64,000 bases of DNA from Bimastos eiseni (lineage: Eukaryota > Annelida > Clitellata > Crassiclitellata > Lumbricidae). Below are positions 1-10,430 of the stretch, one piece after another; the first letter of the stretch is position 1; every line of letters begins with the position of its first letter. The translations under genes were made by a program, and so were the position numbers. Location: contig OY365822.1 of assembly GCA_959347315.1 (NCBI GenBank), positions 9,873,127-9,937,126 of the forward strand, in the 5' to 3' direction. The notes under the pieces are model-generated. The model was not told where the DNA came from. It saw only the letters and a program-made list of their open reading frames with translations, and made no database searches.

Positions 1-1881
1 ACTATGAACATCATTTATGAAGAGATATATCATGGAAAGAAGATGTAGAACATGGTTCAACATTAACATAACTTGACTTGTTATTCATGTGCATTTAATA
101 TGCTTTGATGATGGACACTCTGCAAGTCTGCACATTTTAAGGTAGACCTATCTTACAGAAGTAAATTCTCTATGATACTATACAATATATGTTGTCATTA
201 TGCCAATTACAACTAGCCTTCTATAAAGCAGTGCAGTAATTTAGAAAACCAGTCATACATGGTAGTAGGCCTAAACTAGAAAGCGTCACCAACTGCTAAG
301 TAAGCATTCAAAGTCAATTTTAAAGTCATGAAATGTACTGCGTCTTATGTTTTGTGCTTAGTAGGATTGTGTCGCCATCCGAAAATGACAAACCTGTCAA
401 AGATGACTCTCAGAATCATAGATACCAGGCCAGAGCCTTGCATCAGGGGCGTCAATTTCCCTCTTTGTGATGGAGGCAAACCCCTCGAGATCCAAATGTT
501 AGGAAGGCAAGATATACCCCCCTATGACTAAAAAATCATCCCCCTACCTGAAATTGAAGGCATTTGCCTCCGGACCTCTCCCTATCTGGATACCCCTGCC
601 CTGAATGATTAACAAGTGACCTTGGTTCACTAATTGAAGGCCTTGACCAATTAAACTGATTTACCTGAGTTTGTAACATTAATATGTGTGGAAATTCACA
701 ACTGCAAAATCCTACACACAGTTGAATAAAAATTTTTTAACTGCACTCATTTAATAAGACACAGGAACAGATTTGTAAAATTTATTTTGCAATAACACAA
801 TAAAATACTGTAAGAAACAGTTACGTTTGAACTACCATCTATGTGTGAACAAGAACACACACACACACACACGCACGCACACACACCACACACATACACA
901 TAGCACACACATATGTACACATTGTAATGGAAAACATTCATAAAAAACATATGAAAGCATCTATTACAAACAGAATCAATCTCGATTGGCCTGAGGCAGT
1001 TAACTTGCTGCAAGTCGCTTTAGCTCTGAATGTCAATACAAAATCACAAGAGTAAGGAAATATTAACGGTGAAAATAATGATGTCTGAGAATCTAATAAT
1101 ATGTCGTCAATAATGGTTCCTTGGTTAATGGTGCAGAAAATATGCATAAACTCAATAAATATAAATAAATAATACATGCCCAACAAACTATATTCACAGG
1201 CTCAAGTTTCTGTTCCTATTAACAACAATGTTGGTCAATTTAATGTGCATTATTATCATCGTTGATGATGATAGTTCGTTTGAGGTAGAAATTATTTCTC
1301 AGGAGCAAAAACTTAGAGTGGATAATAATTAATTATAATCTCTGCAAAAACAGATCATATCCTGAAGATGAAAGACCTTATGGATAAGGTTACAATTGAT
1401 TTTAATCTAAAATGGATGTATTCCCTCAAAAAATAATGGATTAATGTAGAAATATTTCTTGCATACTGATGTATATACTGATGTAGATATTCCTTTTAAA
1501 TACCAATCTCATTACAAGATGTCTTTGAGCATGCCAACAATATTGCCTTGGTGACAAGGCTCTAATATGTATTATTATCATCAAAATCATCATCATATTG
1601 CCTGTATTATTAAGCATCATCGTCATTATTGCTATCAATATGTGCTAAACGTTTTCAATTGTTAATTGTTGAATGAATGATCAACCATATTGAAACTGTA
1701 GCAAGTTGTGCTTCAGTTAAAACAAAGCACATAGCCTTAGGCCTACATCTTGATAAGCTCAAAACTGTTCCAGAGAAAAACACAACATTCGAATTGAGAA
1801 ATATAGCAAGTGGAGACGCCCTGAGTTAAGTAAACACAGCGGAGAGATCTTTGCTGGCCTGCAGCTTCGTTTCTCTCTAAT
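1..1881. other. Intergenic DNA, no gene seen
   Basis: AT-rich DNA with only short open frames. It holds an (AC)n tract near 856-895 and scattered ATCATC/GATGAT runs near 1254-1275 and 1566-1625. No splice-flanked coding exon or known repeat body was recognised. The right part may include the 3' UTR of the minus-strand Jun gene. Confidence 0.6.
856..895. repeat. (AC)n microsatellite
   Basis: About 40 bp of alternating AC, partly interrupted by GC steps (ACGCACGC). It lies in open intergenic DNA and makes a spurious Cys/Val-rich open frame on the minus strand. Confidence 0.9.
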
Positions 1882-1887
1882 TTTATT
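1882..1887 (-). promoter_or_regulatory. Candidate poly(A) signal of the Jun gene
   Basis: TTTATT on the plus strand reads AATAAA on the minus strand, about 480 nt past the Jun stop codon. It is the first AATAAA I saw downstream of the gene. Position is plausible for a Jun 3' UTR; use is inferred only. Confidence 0.35.
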
Positions 1888-2367
1888 AAAGAGGGTCTCA
1901 GTTTTTAGTAATGGTAACAGACAACTAACTGCCAGTTCATCACCAATGGACTCCACGTTGATCGATAATACGATGACTCCATGCATGGTGACGGTGTAAA
2001 GATCGTTACCAAATGCTCATCCAAAGGCAGGTTCCTTCTGAGTCTTGTGACGCTTCCGTGATTACCGTCATCAATGTCAAAACCTTGATTGATATTTAGT
2101 CAAGAATGAGTGACTGTCAATACTGCCACTTGAACATTACGCCGCTTGGTCCCACGCAGGTTGTCAGAGATATAAACAGACACCTGCTGGTCCAATCCCA
2201 CAGGTGACCACAATGGTCACAGACAGAATGATACTAACTTCATCCTGCATAAAACGGTTTTGTTTTGGTAATGGTCATGTTATGTCTGGGAATTGTGGCC
2301 ACACTACACTGTCTGTTACATCAGTGATTGACAAACATTAACCGTAGCACCAGCACCATCACCACCT

Positions 2368-3537
2368 CTACGATGCAAAGAACCTTGGCGTCGAAAGCTG
2401 GCACCCGTTGTTGGTATGTGTGACGACCTGCCTCTGTAGCCACGTGATCTGTTCCCTCAGTCCTTTCACAGTCTGGTTGAGGGCAACGTTCTGCTCCTTC
2501 AGCTTCCCAACCTTCCCCTCGAGCCGTACAATTCGCTCCTGTTTACGCTGCTGACATCTCTGTGCCGCCTCGCGATTCTTCGCTCTCTTCATCTCCAGCT
2601 TTCGTGCCACTGCATCCTCCAGATGTCCCGTCGACTCCAGGGCGCTTTTCCGCAACGGGGGTGTGTTCGCAGCCCGATTATCCACCCTCGCCAATCCTGA
2701 CGAGACCGGACTTCCGGTAGACCACGTGACTGAACAGTCCATTTCCAGCGATCGGGCGCTGTGTTCGTACGCAAGCTGTGACTCCAAACCCATTGGCTTC
2801 GTGTCCGATGAAGTCCCCAATGATCCAGAATTCGGTTGTTCTTGGAAACCGCCCCACGAACGCTGAAGCAATTCTTGGCCAGAGTAGCCAGGCCCAGCGG
2901 AACTGAAGATTGGCTTCTCATCGAACCGATCACCGTCTGGTAGGGGAAGACTACGCATCGATGAAACATCCCGGAACTTGTCACTTGGAGGAAAAACGTT
3001 TGCCTGGAATGATGGATTTTGGATTGATACGTGATGAGCGCTGGTCAGTTCTCGAAAAGTGGCGGCGTCTTCTGTGAGGCTAGGGAGGAATGGTGAGTTA
3101 CGGTCGCGGGGCAGGTTCTGGGTGACGCTGGTGCCCCGGCTAGCGGAAAAGTTGTCGATTGAGGTTGCCGGGACGCATGCTAAGTGGGGCCACGTTGATT
3201 GGTAGCCTCCGATGGTCGCCAGGGACGTGGATATGAGTGAATGTGGAGCCTCCGCGACCATTGTCGTACCCTGATTGTTAAGAACATCAAAACAACTACG
3301 AGGAAGGGTGTCCTGAACGCTGGACCTCGGATACTCCTTGCCCAGCTGGACGATGAGGTTGCCGTCGATGTCTTCATTGAGCTGCGGGGAAGTTAAGTCG
3401 TCTTGGACGTACTCAGAAAGAGACGGTAAACGATCCGGTAACATCTGGAGCGATACATCCGGTAGGCTGGGTAGGTCCAGCTTCAGGTTCGGCTGTGCCC
3501 AGCTGGGCCTCGGTTCGAAACACATATGAAAGGCCAT
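2368..3537 (-). CDS. JUN: Jun-family bZIP transcription factor, intronless
   Basis: A single open frame of 389 aa. The C-terminus is a bZIP: basic region about residues 312-333, then five leucines in perfect heptads (339, 346, 353, 360, 367), the Jun-type conserved Asn at 350, and the Jun C-terminal signature NNGCQL (376-381), followed by eight extra residues. Jun proteins dimerise with Fos, ATF or themselves and bind AP-1/CRE sites in the nucleus. Absence of introns fits JUN genes in vertebrates. The N-terminus (MAFHMCFE, then LKLDLPSLPDVS) weakly resembles the Jun delta region. The chosen ATG has A at -3 and G at +4. Odd points: the basic region reads NREAAQRCQQRK, so the near-invariant DNA-contact Arg after Cys328 is Gln329, and the middle of the protein is divergent. 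Assignment to Jun is strong; one-to-one orthology is not proven. Confidence 0.9.
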   Translation of the reverse strand: MAFHMCFEPRPSWAQPNLKLDLPSLPDVSLQMLPDRLPSLSEYVQDDLTSPQLNEDIDGNLIVQLGKEYPRSSVQDTLPRSCFDVLNNQGTTMVAEAPHSLISTSLATIGGYQSTWPHLACVPATSIDNFSASRGTSVTQNLPRDRNSPFLPSLTEDAATFRELTSAHHVSIQNPSFQANVFPPSDKFRDVSSMRSLPLPDGDRFDEKPIFSSAGPGYSGQELLQRSWGGFQEQPNSGSLGTSSDTKPMGLESQLAYEHSARSLEMDCSVTWSTGSPVSSGLARVDNRAANTPPLRKSALESTGHLEDAVARKLEMKRAKNREAAQRCQQRKQERIVRLEGKVGKLKEQNVALNQTVKGLREQITWLQRQVVTHTNNGCQLSTPRFFAS

Positions 3538-3674
3538 TCTGCCAAAAATGTTAGCAACTGAACTTTTGCCGGTCGTGGTAAACGCTTTTAAGCTCTTTAG
3601 AAAAGACCGTAAACTCCCAATAAACTACGCTCCTTTCGGCTTCTCGTTAAATACGCTTAAGCCTGCGTGAGTGA

Positions 3675-3759
3675 CTAAATAAGAGGACCGTGGCTAATTT
3701 TAGAATGACGTAATCCACCTTCAATTGGTCGGCAGCCACCGAAACCGTCATCTGATTGG
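3675..3759 (-). promoter_or_regulatory. Jun proximal promoter with CCAAT, CRE/AP-1-like, MEF2 and TATA-like sites
   Basis: Reading 5' to 3' on the minus strand: CCAAT at 3759-3755 and again at 3728-3724, TTACGTCA at 3713-3706, CTAAAATTAG at 3703-3694 (a perfect CTA(A/T)4TAG MEF2 consensus), then TTATTTA at 3682-3676 as a possible TATA element. The ATG lies about 140 bp further on. Vertebrate c-jun promoters are known to carry CCAAT, the jun1 TRE (TGACATCA) and a MEF2 site in this order and tight spacing. That suggests the same stress/growth-factor and autoregulatory control. Confidence 0.7.
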
Positions 3760-4899
3760 TTGGTCACGCTGCTCGAGATTCAGTACGCGCTTACCGGATT
3801 TCCGAAAACTTCAGGATTTACTCGAGTAACTGCCCCGTTAAATTCCTTCCCCGCCTACGATTCACTCGTCTTAAATCAACTTATGGTAGGAGTTCTCAGC
3901 GTCAGTTGAAACAGTCGAATTGGAAATTTCATCATTAGTACGTATGACTACCCAATACATTATCCCTATTCTTTTAGATATATTGATGTAGGTATTTATC
4001 AATTATTATTGTAAAGCTCAGTGTAAACGAGCATCCTTGTAACAATTATTACATTACGTAGGCCTATAGGCATAGGCCTATCCTTCTTGATAAAAAACAT
4101 AATTATTGATGTGCGGAGATTTTTCAACATCCACGTCAGTAACCTATCATTCGACAAACAGCCAATAGGTCTTCATGAGGATGGCAGATTAAATGTTGGT
4201 GACACCGAGCTTCGAGTGAATCGTGTGGAGAAGATAAGGAGCACGATTCTAGTTTAGGATCGATCTCGTTGGGAGGTGAATGCATAGGCAGAGATTTCAG
4301 ATTTGGTTCTGGATTTGGGGATGAACATGTCGAGAGGCAGCGATCTCCTTTGACAGGCGGGGAACACCCAGACAGTCAGAGGATGGGCAAGAAATTTGTA
4401 TTGCGAAAAACGTATAACGTGCTCCCTGTGAAAGGTGATGGGGACTTGCAGCGTAGTAGGGATTAGGGTAGAAATATTTCGTGCCTACTGAAAATGTATA
4501 CCATTCTCAATACAAGATGCCTTTGATCATACCAACAATTTTGCCATGATGGCTCTCGTAGTATAAACGGTACAGTTTTGATATTTTTGGTTACTTTAAC
4601 TTATGCAATAAAATTAGCAACCGATAATATGATTATTATTTTGTGTGGTAGGCCTACAGTGGCAAACAAATTAAGAATTGTAAATATGAATATTTCAACT
4701 TTACACTATCTGCAGCACGTGTGAAAATATATATAACATATATATACATATATATAGTATATTAACGTGAAATTGCACTTTTAATTTGTATATAATTATA
4801 ATAGGCCTATCATAATTAATCCGTTATTGGCCTGTTGGCCTAGTGATTTTTGCATCATGAGATTACAGGCCATGCTATATAGGCCTATGCGGCTCGTAG
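3760..4899. other. Jun upstream region, no gene seen
   Basis: Contains TAGGCCTA-type palindromes (about 4058-4082, 4650, 4800, 4880), a short (TA)-rich stretch at 4728-4758, and one copy of a dispersed repeat at 4330-4455. No exon was recognised. Confidence 0.5.
4330..4455 (+). repeat. Dispersed repeat copy, shared with 10312-10430
   Basis: GAGGCAGCGATC..CCTTTGA..AGGCGGGGAACA, then GGGCAAGAAATTTG and AAAGGTGATGGGGACTTG, align in order with the segment at 10312-10430. Family unknown; probably a fragment of an interspersed element. Confidence 0.55.
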
Positions 4900-5098
4900 T
4901 GCATTTTTAGATAAGGGGCGCCAATTGTGCAGTTTGTCCCCGGTCGCCAAATACCCTAGCTATGCCTCTGGAAGGACTTGCTCAAGGTCCCTGCACAGTG
5001 ACTCCTTGGACGAGAGTCGAACCCGCTCGCTCAGCGCAAACTGAACGTTACGGGCTGACCGCTCTAACCGATCGGCCACCGTGCTCGGCCGTGGTCCC
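4900..5098 (-). mobile_element. tRNA-derived SINE (family A), minus orientation
   Basis: On the minus strand the element starts GGTGGCCGATCGGTTAGAGC (tRNA A-box-like) and has a B-box-like GGGTTCGACTC, followed by GGGACCTTGAGCAAGTCC. The same head and body occur at 57918-58115, and the body alone at 6868-7030. The tRNA source is not clear. Confidence 0.7.
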
Positions 5099-5868
5099 CT
5101 CTATTGGAAAAGTCTAGAGTCGCCACTGTAACCACAGGTAGTCAGTTCGAGGTGAATAGCGCAGAATAATTTATTCCTCTCCGCTATAGCCTATAGAATG
5201 AGTGACCTAGGGCTGAATAAAGTAATCGGGTTAAGCGGGTACTATTTTGACGACATATAATTAAGTCAATGCACAGCTGGCATGGAGATCGTGGATAAAA
5301 CCCAAGACCAAATCCATTAGCTGCACGCACAGCTGATGGAGTTATTAAGTGGCTTGGCGTTATTAAGTCGAACGAGCTAAAAATCGTGAGCTTCTAAAGT
5401 GCCACTTGAGAGCAAGGCGATAGGCATTGGGCAACCATCTAGCTTAATTATTCACGAGCGCACGCTGTTATTTTAATCTGATACCACCAGAGCATGATGT
5501 CAGAAGATGATGATGCATCGTATAAATTAATGAACTCAAGCCCAAAATTCTTGCGCTCGAATCTGGTTGCTTATGTGTACACCTAGTAGGACCCTATAAA
5601 TGTGTCGTGTACTGCAGTACTTTGAGAAAAAATAACGGAATGATTTCCCGTTTACACCCAACAGCGCCTGAAGCAAGTGGAAAAACCCTTGGCATTAAAG
5701 ATAGCACTGACCATCGCTCTGGTTATTGCATACGCAGCGTGTTGGTGTGAGTCACACAAGCGGATGTGATATGACGCCCACGCCTTCCTAGGCTTTTGAC
5801 ACAACCATTATCGTACACGTTTAGGATATATATATATATATATATATAAACGTTTCCGAAACGCGACC

Positions 5869-6015
5869 TAGACTATAATACGGCATGTTGAGCCTCACCA
5901 TTAATATACTATATATATATGTATATATATATATGTATATTATATACATTTATATATATATATATATATATATAGAGTATCAATGTCAAGGTTCAACATG
6001 CTTTATTATAGTCTA
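5869..6015. repeat. Foldback (inverted repeat) with (TA)n loop
   Basis: Arms TAGACTATAATA..GCATGTTGAGCC (from 5869) and GGTTCAACATGC..TATTATAGTCTA (to 6015) are inverted copies with a few mismatches. The centre is a long TATATATG/TATATA tract. It resembles a short hairpin MITE or a cruciform-prone site. Confidence 0.7.
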
Positions 6016-6263
6016 AATATTTGGTGAGCGACTCACTAGTTGTACGGTTTTCGCGAAGCCTTACGAGCTGACAATGAAAATAACCCAGAACGCTATTAAT
6101 AGGAAGAGGATTGTAGGCCTATAAAACATGTAGGCTGCTGCTAAATGGTAGCGTGTGTACGTGGGCGTATGTGGGCCAACGATGTTACAAACGAAATGAA
6201 GAAATAACAACGATCGTCAGGTAAACATGGAATATGGATGGCTCAGTAGTCATTTATTTATAT

Positions 6264-6280
6264 ATGATGATGATGATGAC

Positions 6281-6313
<33 letters not shown>

Positions 6314-6508
6314 AATGATGACGATGAAGGTGACGGTGACGATGACGACGACGATGATGATGATGACGACGACGATGATGATGACGATGATGACGATGAT
6401 GATGATGATGATGATGATGATGATAATGATGACGATGAAAGTGACGGTGACGATGACGACTACGACGACGACGATGATGATGACGACGACGACGATGATG
6501 ATGATGAC

Positions 6509-6539
<31 letters not shown>

Positions 6540-6552
6540 GTGATGATGATGT
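6264..6552 (+). repeat. (GAY)n trinucleotide microsatellite, about 290 bp
   Basis: Nearly pure GAT/GAC triplets with rare AAT, GAA or GGT units. It opens long frames in several readings (poly-Asp, poly-Met/Thr, poly-Ile/Val on the complement). None looks like a gene. Confidence 0.9.
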
Positions 6553-6867
6553 TGAGTGCTCTGCCCAAAGGCAGGTCCTTGGCTTTAAGCCTCTGGGGAA
6601 TGAGATGAGTGGGGCTGTTGCCCGTTGCCTTCCTCACAGACATTTATGGGTGAGCAACTTGTCGTAGGTCGCTACGCAGTGACCTGAGGTGGATTCGATT
6701 CTGCGATCCTATATATGACGTCACCGTAATAATTTACTCTGACAACGAAGTGCGCATTTGTGTGCTCTGTACTCGGTCTTGGGGTAATCAAATTTCAATC
6801 GCATTTATATTCTATTAATAAGCATTCAGAAAGTTATATTTGGAAAAGATTTTGAAATTAATACCTC

Positions 6868-7030
6868 GTCCGAGGCGTCAATGGGTAGGGACCTTGAGCA
6901 AGTCCTTCGCGCACCATTGCTCTGCAGTACAACTGCAATTGCGCCGTCGAGGCGTACGTGTGTATGCACTTCTGAGCAAAAGATGTTGGAAGAAGGGCGT
7001 TATCAAATTTCGGTAATAAGAATAAGGTAG
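6868..7030 (+). mobile_element. SINE family A fragment, head missing
   Basis: GTAGGGACCTTGAGCAAGTC, TTGCTCTGCAGTACAACTGC and CTGAGCAAAAGATGTTGGAA match the body of the copy at 57918-58115 in order. The tRNA-like head is absent. It abuts a LINE fragment on the opposite strand. Confidence 0.7.
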
Positions 7031-7252
7031 TGCAGGAAGTCACGAAGGAGGGCCTAACGTAATCATATCTCCGCCTGTTACAGATGAGTCGAGCGGCAGC
7101 GTTTAGCACCGACTGAAGGCAGTCCAGGAGGCACGCAGGCGCGCCGACAAGAAGACTATCGCAGTGATCCACGTGCGAGATGACAAAGGCAGCAACGGCT
7201 CCGCATTGACAGCCAAGCGGAGAGACGTTGGATGTCCAAGGGTGGAACAACA
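7020..7252 (-). mobile_element. Non-LTR retrotransposon reverse-transcriptase C-terminal fragment
   Basis: The minus-strand frame contains ISHVDHCDSLLVGAP, then LDCLQSVLNAAARLI and YDYVRPSF. This is the thumb/connection pattern of Jockey/CR1/L2-type LINEs (S..DYCNSLL..LP, LQ.VQNAAAR). It is truncated at both ends and not expected to function. Confidence 0.75.
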
Positions 7253-7620
7253 GAGTTCCAGCCCATATAGGCCTATAGATCTAGATTTGCTTTTCATTCA
7301 AACTGGTAACATAGCTGGCCTGGTTGCGTGATGAACTACATTTGCACACGCTAGATGTTTTATTCTCTTTGGGATCGTCCATAAGGACAACTTCTTTACC
7401 TCTCCCTGCTTGTCCGCTGACCCCCTATATAGTTCCTCCCTTTGCGGACGTCCGTATCACGCATGTATCAGTCAACATTGCAACTTGTGGTAGGCCTAAT
7501 TCACTAATAAAAGAAATAATTTATATCTTCTACGATATGTCTAATTATTACTATTATTTTACTACATCGCTTTTTAATAGACATTTATTGACAAAGAACA
7601 AGACTGTATATTGCCTATAA

Positions 7621-7622
<2 letters not shown>

Positions 7623-7659
<37 letters not shown>
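7623..7659. repeat. (TA)n microsatellite
   Basis: About 37 bp of pure TA steps. Similar tracts lie at 5826-5848, 5911-5975 and 23840-23870. Confidence 0.9.
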
Positions 7660-7661
<2 letters not shown>

Positions 7662-8489
7662 AATTGACGTAACAACCATAATGACACGATTTTTGCGATA
7701 ATTTAGCATGGTTACATGCGGACGTCCGCACAGTTCATGCCCCCTTCCTCTGTCCGCATTTCTATCTACCCCTCCCATTATTACGGACATCCTTTGTGGA
7801 CGACTCCTTTCTAGACACAGAAAGATAATTCAGGGCTTCTGTGTTACATTGAAAAGGAGCATGGCCGAGCCTGTACGTAAGCCGTATAATTATGGGCCTA
7901 CGGTCGTCAGGAAAAAACCTCAAACATTGACACCATCATCATATTTAATGAAGATTTACAGCATCATTGCAATTTGGCTACATTTCCTTGAGCGATATGC
8001 GTAGGTGGTAATTAACCTACTTTAGCCCTTATAATTATTACCCCTTCAATTATTATATGAAACGCATTAAATTTGGCCGCTCACAGCGGCCTTAGGAGTG
8101 GTAAGGGTTAAGATTATTTTATTGACACATTAATGTCTTAATTGTCTTAAGTTATATACTATAGCAATTTCTGTACTTGACGCGACGCTTCTTTACCTGC
8201 CCCATCGGTCAAATGCGTGTTCTTATTGTCCTCTGTGCTGTTGTCCTATATGCATGGTTGCTTTCGACTTTCCCTCCCTTCTCAATCCCCCTCCTTCTCA
8301 TCAGGGCAAAAAACGACCGCCCTTCCCAAGCACGACTCGCCTATCCTAGTTGCTGCTTAGGGCTATAATCTGCATATATCCGGGAGATCAAACCTTCGTA
8401 CGATAACATCCCGGACGCTGTAGCGCCGTTTATCTAGGGAATTCGCAGTAAATTTCGCTGTTCTCGAAATGCAACCCTGGTGGTGCATA

Positions 8490-8585
8490 GTGGCTGTTGC
8501 AGTTTAACGACACTGTGAAACAAAGATCATTAGCGTCGCCCTCCTCATATATCCAGGCTTCGGACTGGCATTGCTTGATTGCTAG
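8490..8585 (+). repeat. Dispersed repeat R1, plus copy
   Basis: Carries TTTAACGACACTGTG, AAAGATCATTAGCGTCGCCC and ATCCAGGC..GGACTGGCA. The same string of motifs occurs inverted at 8855-8955 and 25280-25375, and in plus orientation at 29848-29935 and (partly) 55535-55590. No coding capacity or clear termini seen. Confidence 0.65.
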
Positions 8586-8854
8586 CGGTTGCGTAGTTAC
8601 AACCCCACATGGTAATGTATGCAATTCAATAAAACTCTTCGGAGTTGTCACTGCATGCTCACCCAACCCACTTTAATTAACCACTGCCTGTAAAAAACAA
8701 GTGTTCTTATGCGATATTGACCCACTCTCAGAAAGATGATTATCGCGTGTCACTGACTGTTAACCAACTGTAAGCATATTTAAAGCATGTTTACTAGCTG
8801 ACCTTCGCCGCTTATATTCTGAGATTATCCTCAATGCAGCACTAACAACTCCGT

Positions 8855-8955
8855 CACAGTTCGCACTCTGGCAGTGCCAGTACCAAGACCAGGCAAAGGA
8901 GGAGGGCGACGCTAATGATCTTTTGCTATTCACAGTGTCGTTAAACTGCAACTAG
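8855..8955 (-). repeat. Dispersed repeat R1, minus copy
   Basis: Inverted relative to the copy 270 bp away at 8490-8585: CTGGCAGTGCCAG..ACCAGGC, GGGCGACGCTAATGATCTTT, CACAGTGTCGTTAAACTGCA. The pair could form a large stem-loop. Confidence 0.65.
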
Positions 8956-9603
8956 GCCTACTGCTACTACTTCATCCACCAATACTACCCCTACCACTTC
9001 CACTACCACTTATTGTTTTTGTAACTGGTTAAATATGGCGTTGAAGTGTAGAATTCAGCTAAGGGAGAAATACAATGCCAAGCGAGGACAAATGAGATTA
9101 AGGATAAAAGCGTCGTATTATTCTTGTGTCTGATCTTGAAATAATTTTGCTCAAGTACAAATTTGACATCAACTATTAAATACTCTGGGCCCGAGCATCT
9201 TTAAAGTATCTCTTTAAGAAGCAGGACAGAACAAACTACATTTTAACACAGAATAGCTAGCAACATACATACTATGTACGTGTCTTGCAATGTATTAACT
9301 AAAGCGCCTCTCACAGTACAACTTAATCAGAGGCACTCCCTCCCAGTGCGAAAAGCCCCATTAGCAAAGAAAAGTCTTATAAAGAGTCAAGGCAGAAATA
9401 GAAGTGCTCCCAGTTTAGCTCATAGAGTGAGTTGTAGAGTTAATATCACTCCTCCAAAGGAAAGGGTTAACAGCAGAGGTATTGGACAGTAGAAGTATGT
9501 AAATACGTATGTGTATGGCCATTTATAGAGCGCCTTATAATACCCTCACAAAGGCGCTAAAGTCCAAGTGCTTATATATGTAACATGTATGAGTATATAA
9601 TGG

Positions 9604-9680
9604 TCAGTATATGATATATGTATGTATGTATTTATGTATGTATTTTTGTATGTATGTATGTATGTATGTATGTTTGTAAC
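9604..9680. repeat. (GTAT)n microsatellite
   Basis: Degenerate TATG/GTAT units over about 75 bp. Confidence 0.85.
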
Positions 9681-10129
9681 ATGTATTTATGTAACTAAAC
9701 AGGAAGATAAAAGCTTAATATAGCACCTGATGGCAACTTTCAAAAGCACTGTGGTCACTAGTCTAGCCGGATCTTCATGATGGACTCAATTTGGAAGGCT
9801 GAGTTAAGAGTAGACTCCACACGTGTGTTCCTTCACTCAGCAAAAGTCCTCCTAGCTACTCTGAAAGAACGACGCTTAGGAAAGAAGCACAATCAACGAC
9901 AAATCTCTCAACGGTTACATCATGATCCAAGACTGAACATAATCAATGGCATAAATGTAAAAATGCATATCTTATAAAAATTACTTAAGATTCAAAAGTT
10001 TTCGCAGAAATACAGAAAGCGTACAAGATATCAACAGAAGCAGCAAAATAACTAGAACTGTTACTGCAAAGTACCTCTATATGTAGAGTATAAATACGAA
10101 CATGCCTGCTTGTATTTATATAGGTGTTG

Positions 10130-10300
10130 GTTTAAGGTAAGTGTGTGTGAGTTTAGTTGTTGGTTTTTAGGTTAAGTGTGTGTGTGTGTACGAGTTTAGG
10201 TGTTGGTCGTTAGGTAAGTGTGTGTGTGTTTATATGTTAGTTTTTAGGTAAGTGTGCATGTTCCTAGGTATGTGTGTTTGCTTTGCAATTTGGTCTTAGG
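10130..10300 (+). repeat. GT-rich minisatellite, units about 35-45 bp
   Basis: Four degenerate units built from GGTAAGTGTGTGTG followed by AGTTTAGGTGTTGGTTTTTA. Followed by another GT-rich stretch at 10455-10540. Confidence 0.7.
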
Positions 10301-10311
10301 TAAGTGTGCGT

Positions 10312-10430
10312 GCAGAGGCAGCGATCGCGTTTGAGAGGTGGGGGAAACATAATGAAATGGGTAAGAAATGTTGGGGACAAATGCATAACATGTCCCATCT
10401 CTGTAAAAGGTGAGTGGAACTTGTCCCCCT
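10312..10430 (+). repeat. Dispersed repeat copy, shared with 4330-4455
   Basis: GCAGAGGCAGCGATCGCGTT, AGGTGGGGGAAACAT, GGGTAAGAAATGTTGG and AAAAGGTGAGTGGAACTTG parallel the copy at 4330-4455. Family unknown. Confidence 0.55.

Noticed and set aside
2589..2984. 131-codon ORF on the minus strand inside Jun
   Set aside because: Shadow frame of the Jun coding sequence; no domain.
6227..6667. 146-codon poly-Asp open frame
   Set aside because: It is a (GAY)n microsatellite; no splice sites, no conserved flanks, and overlapping frames are equally open.
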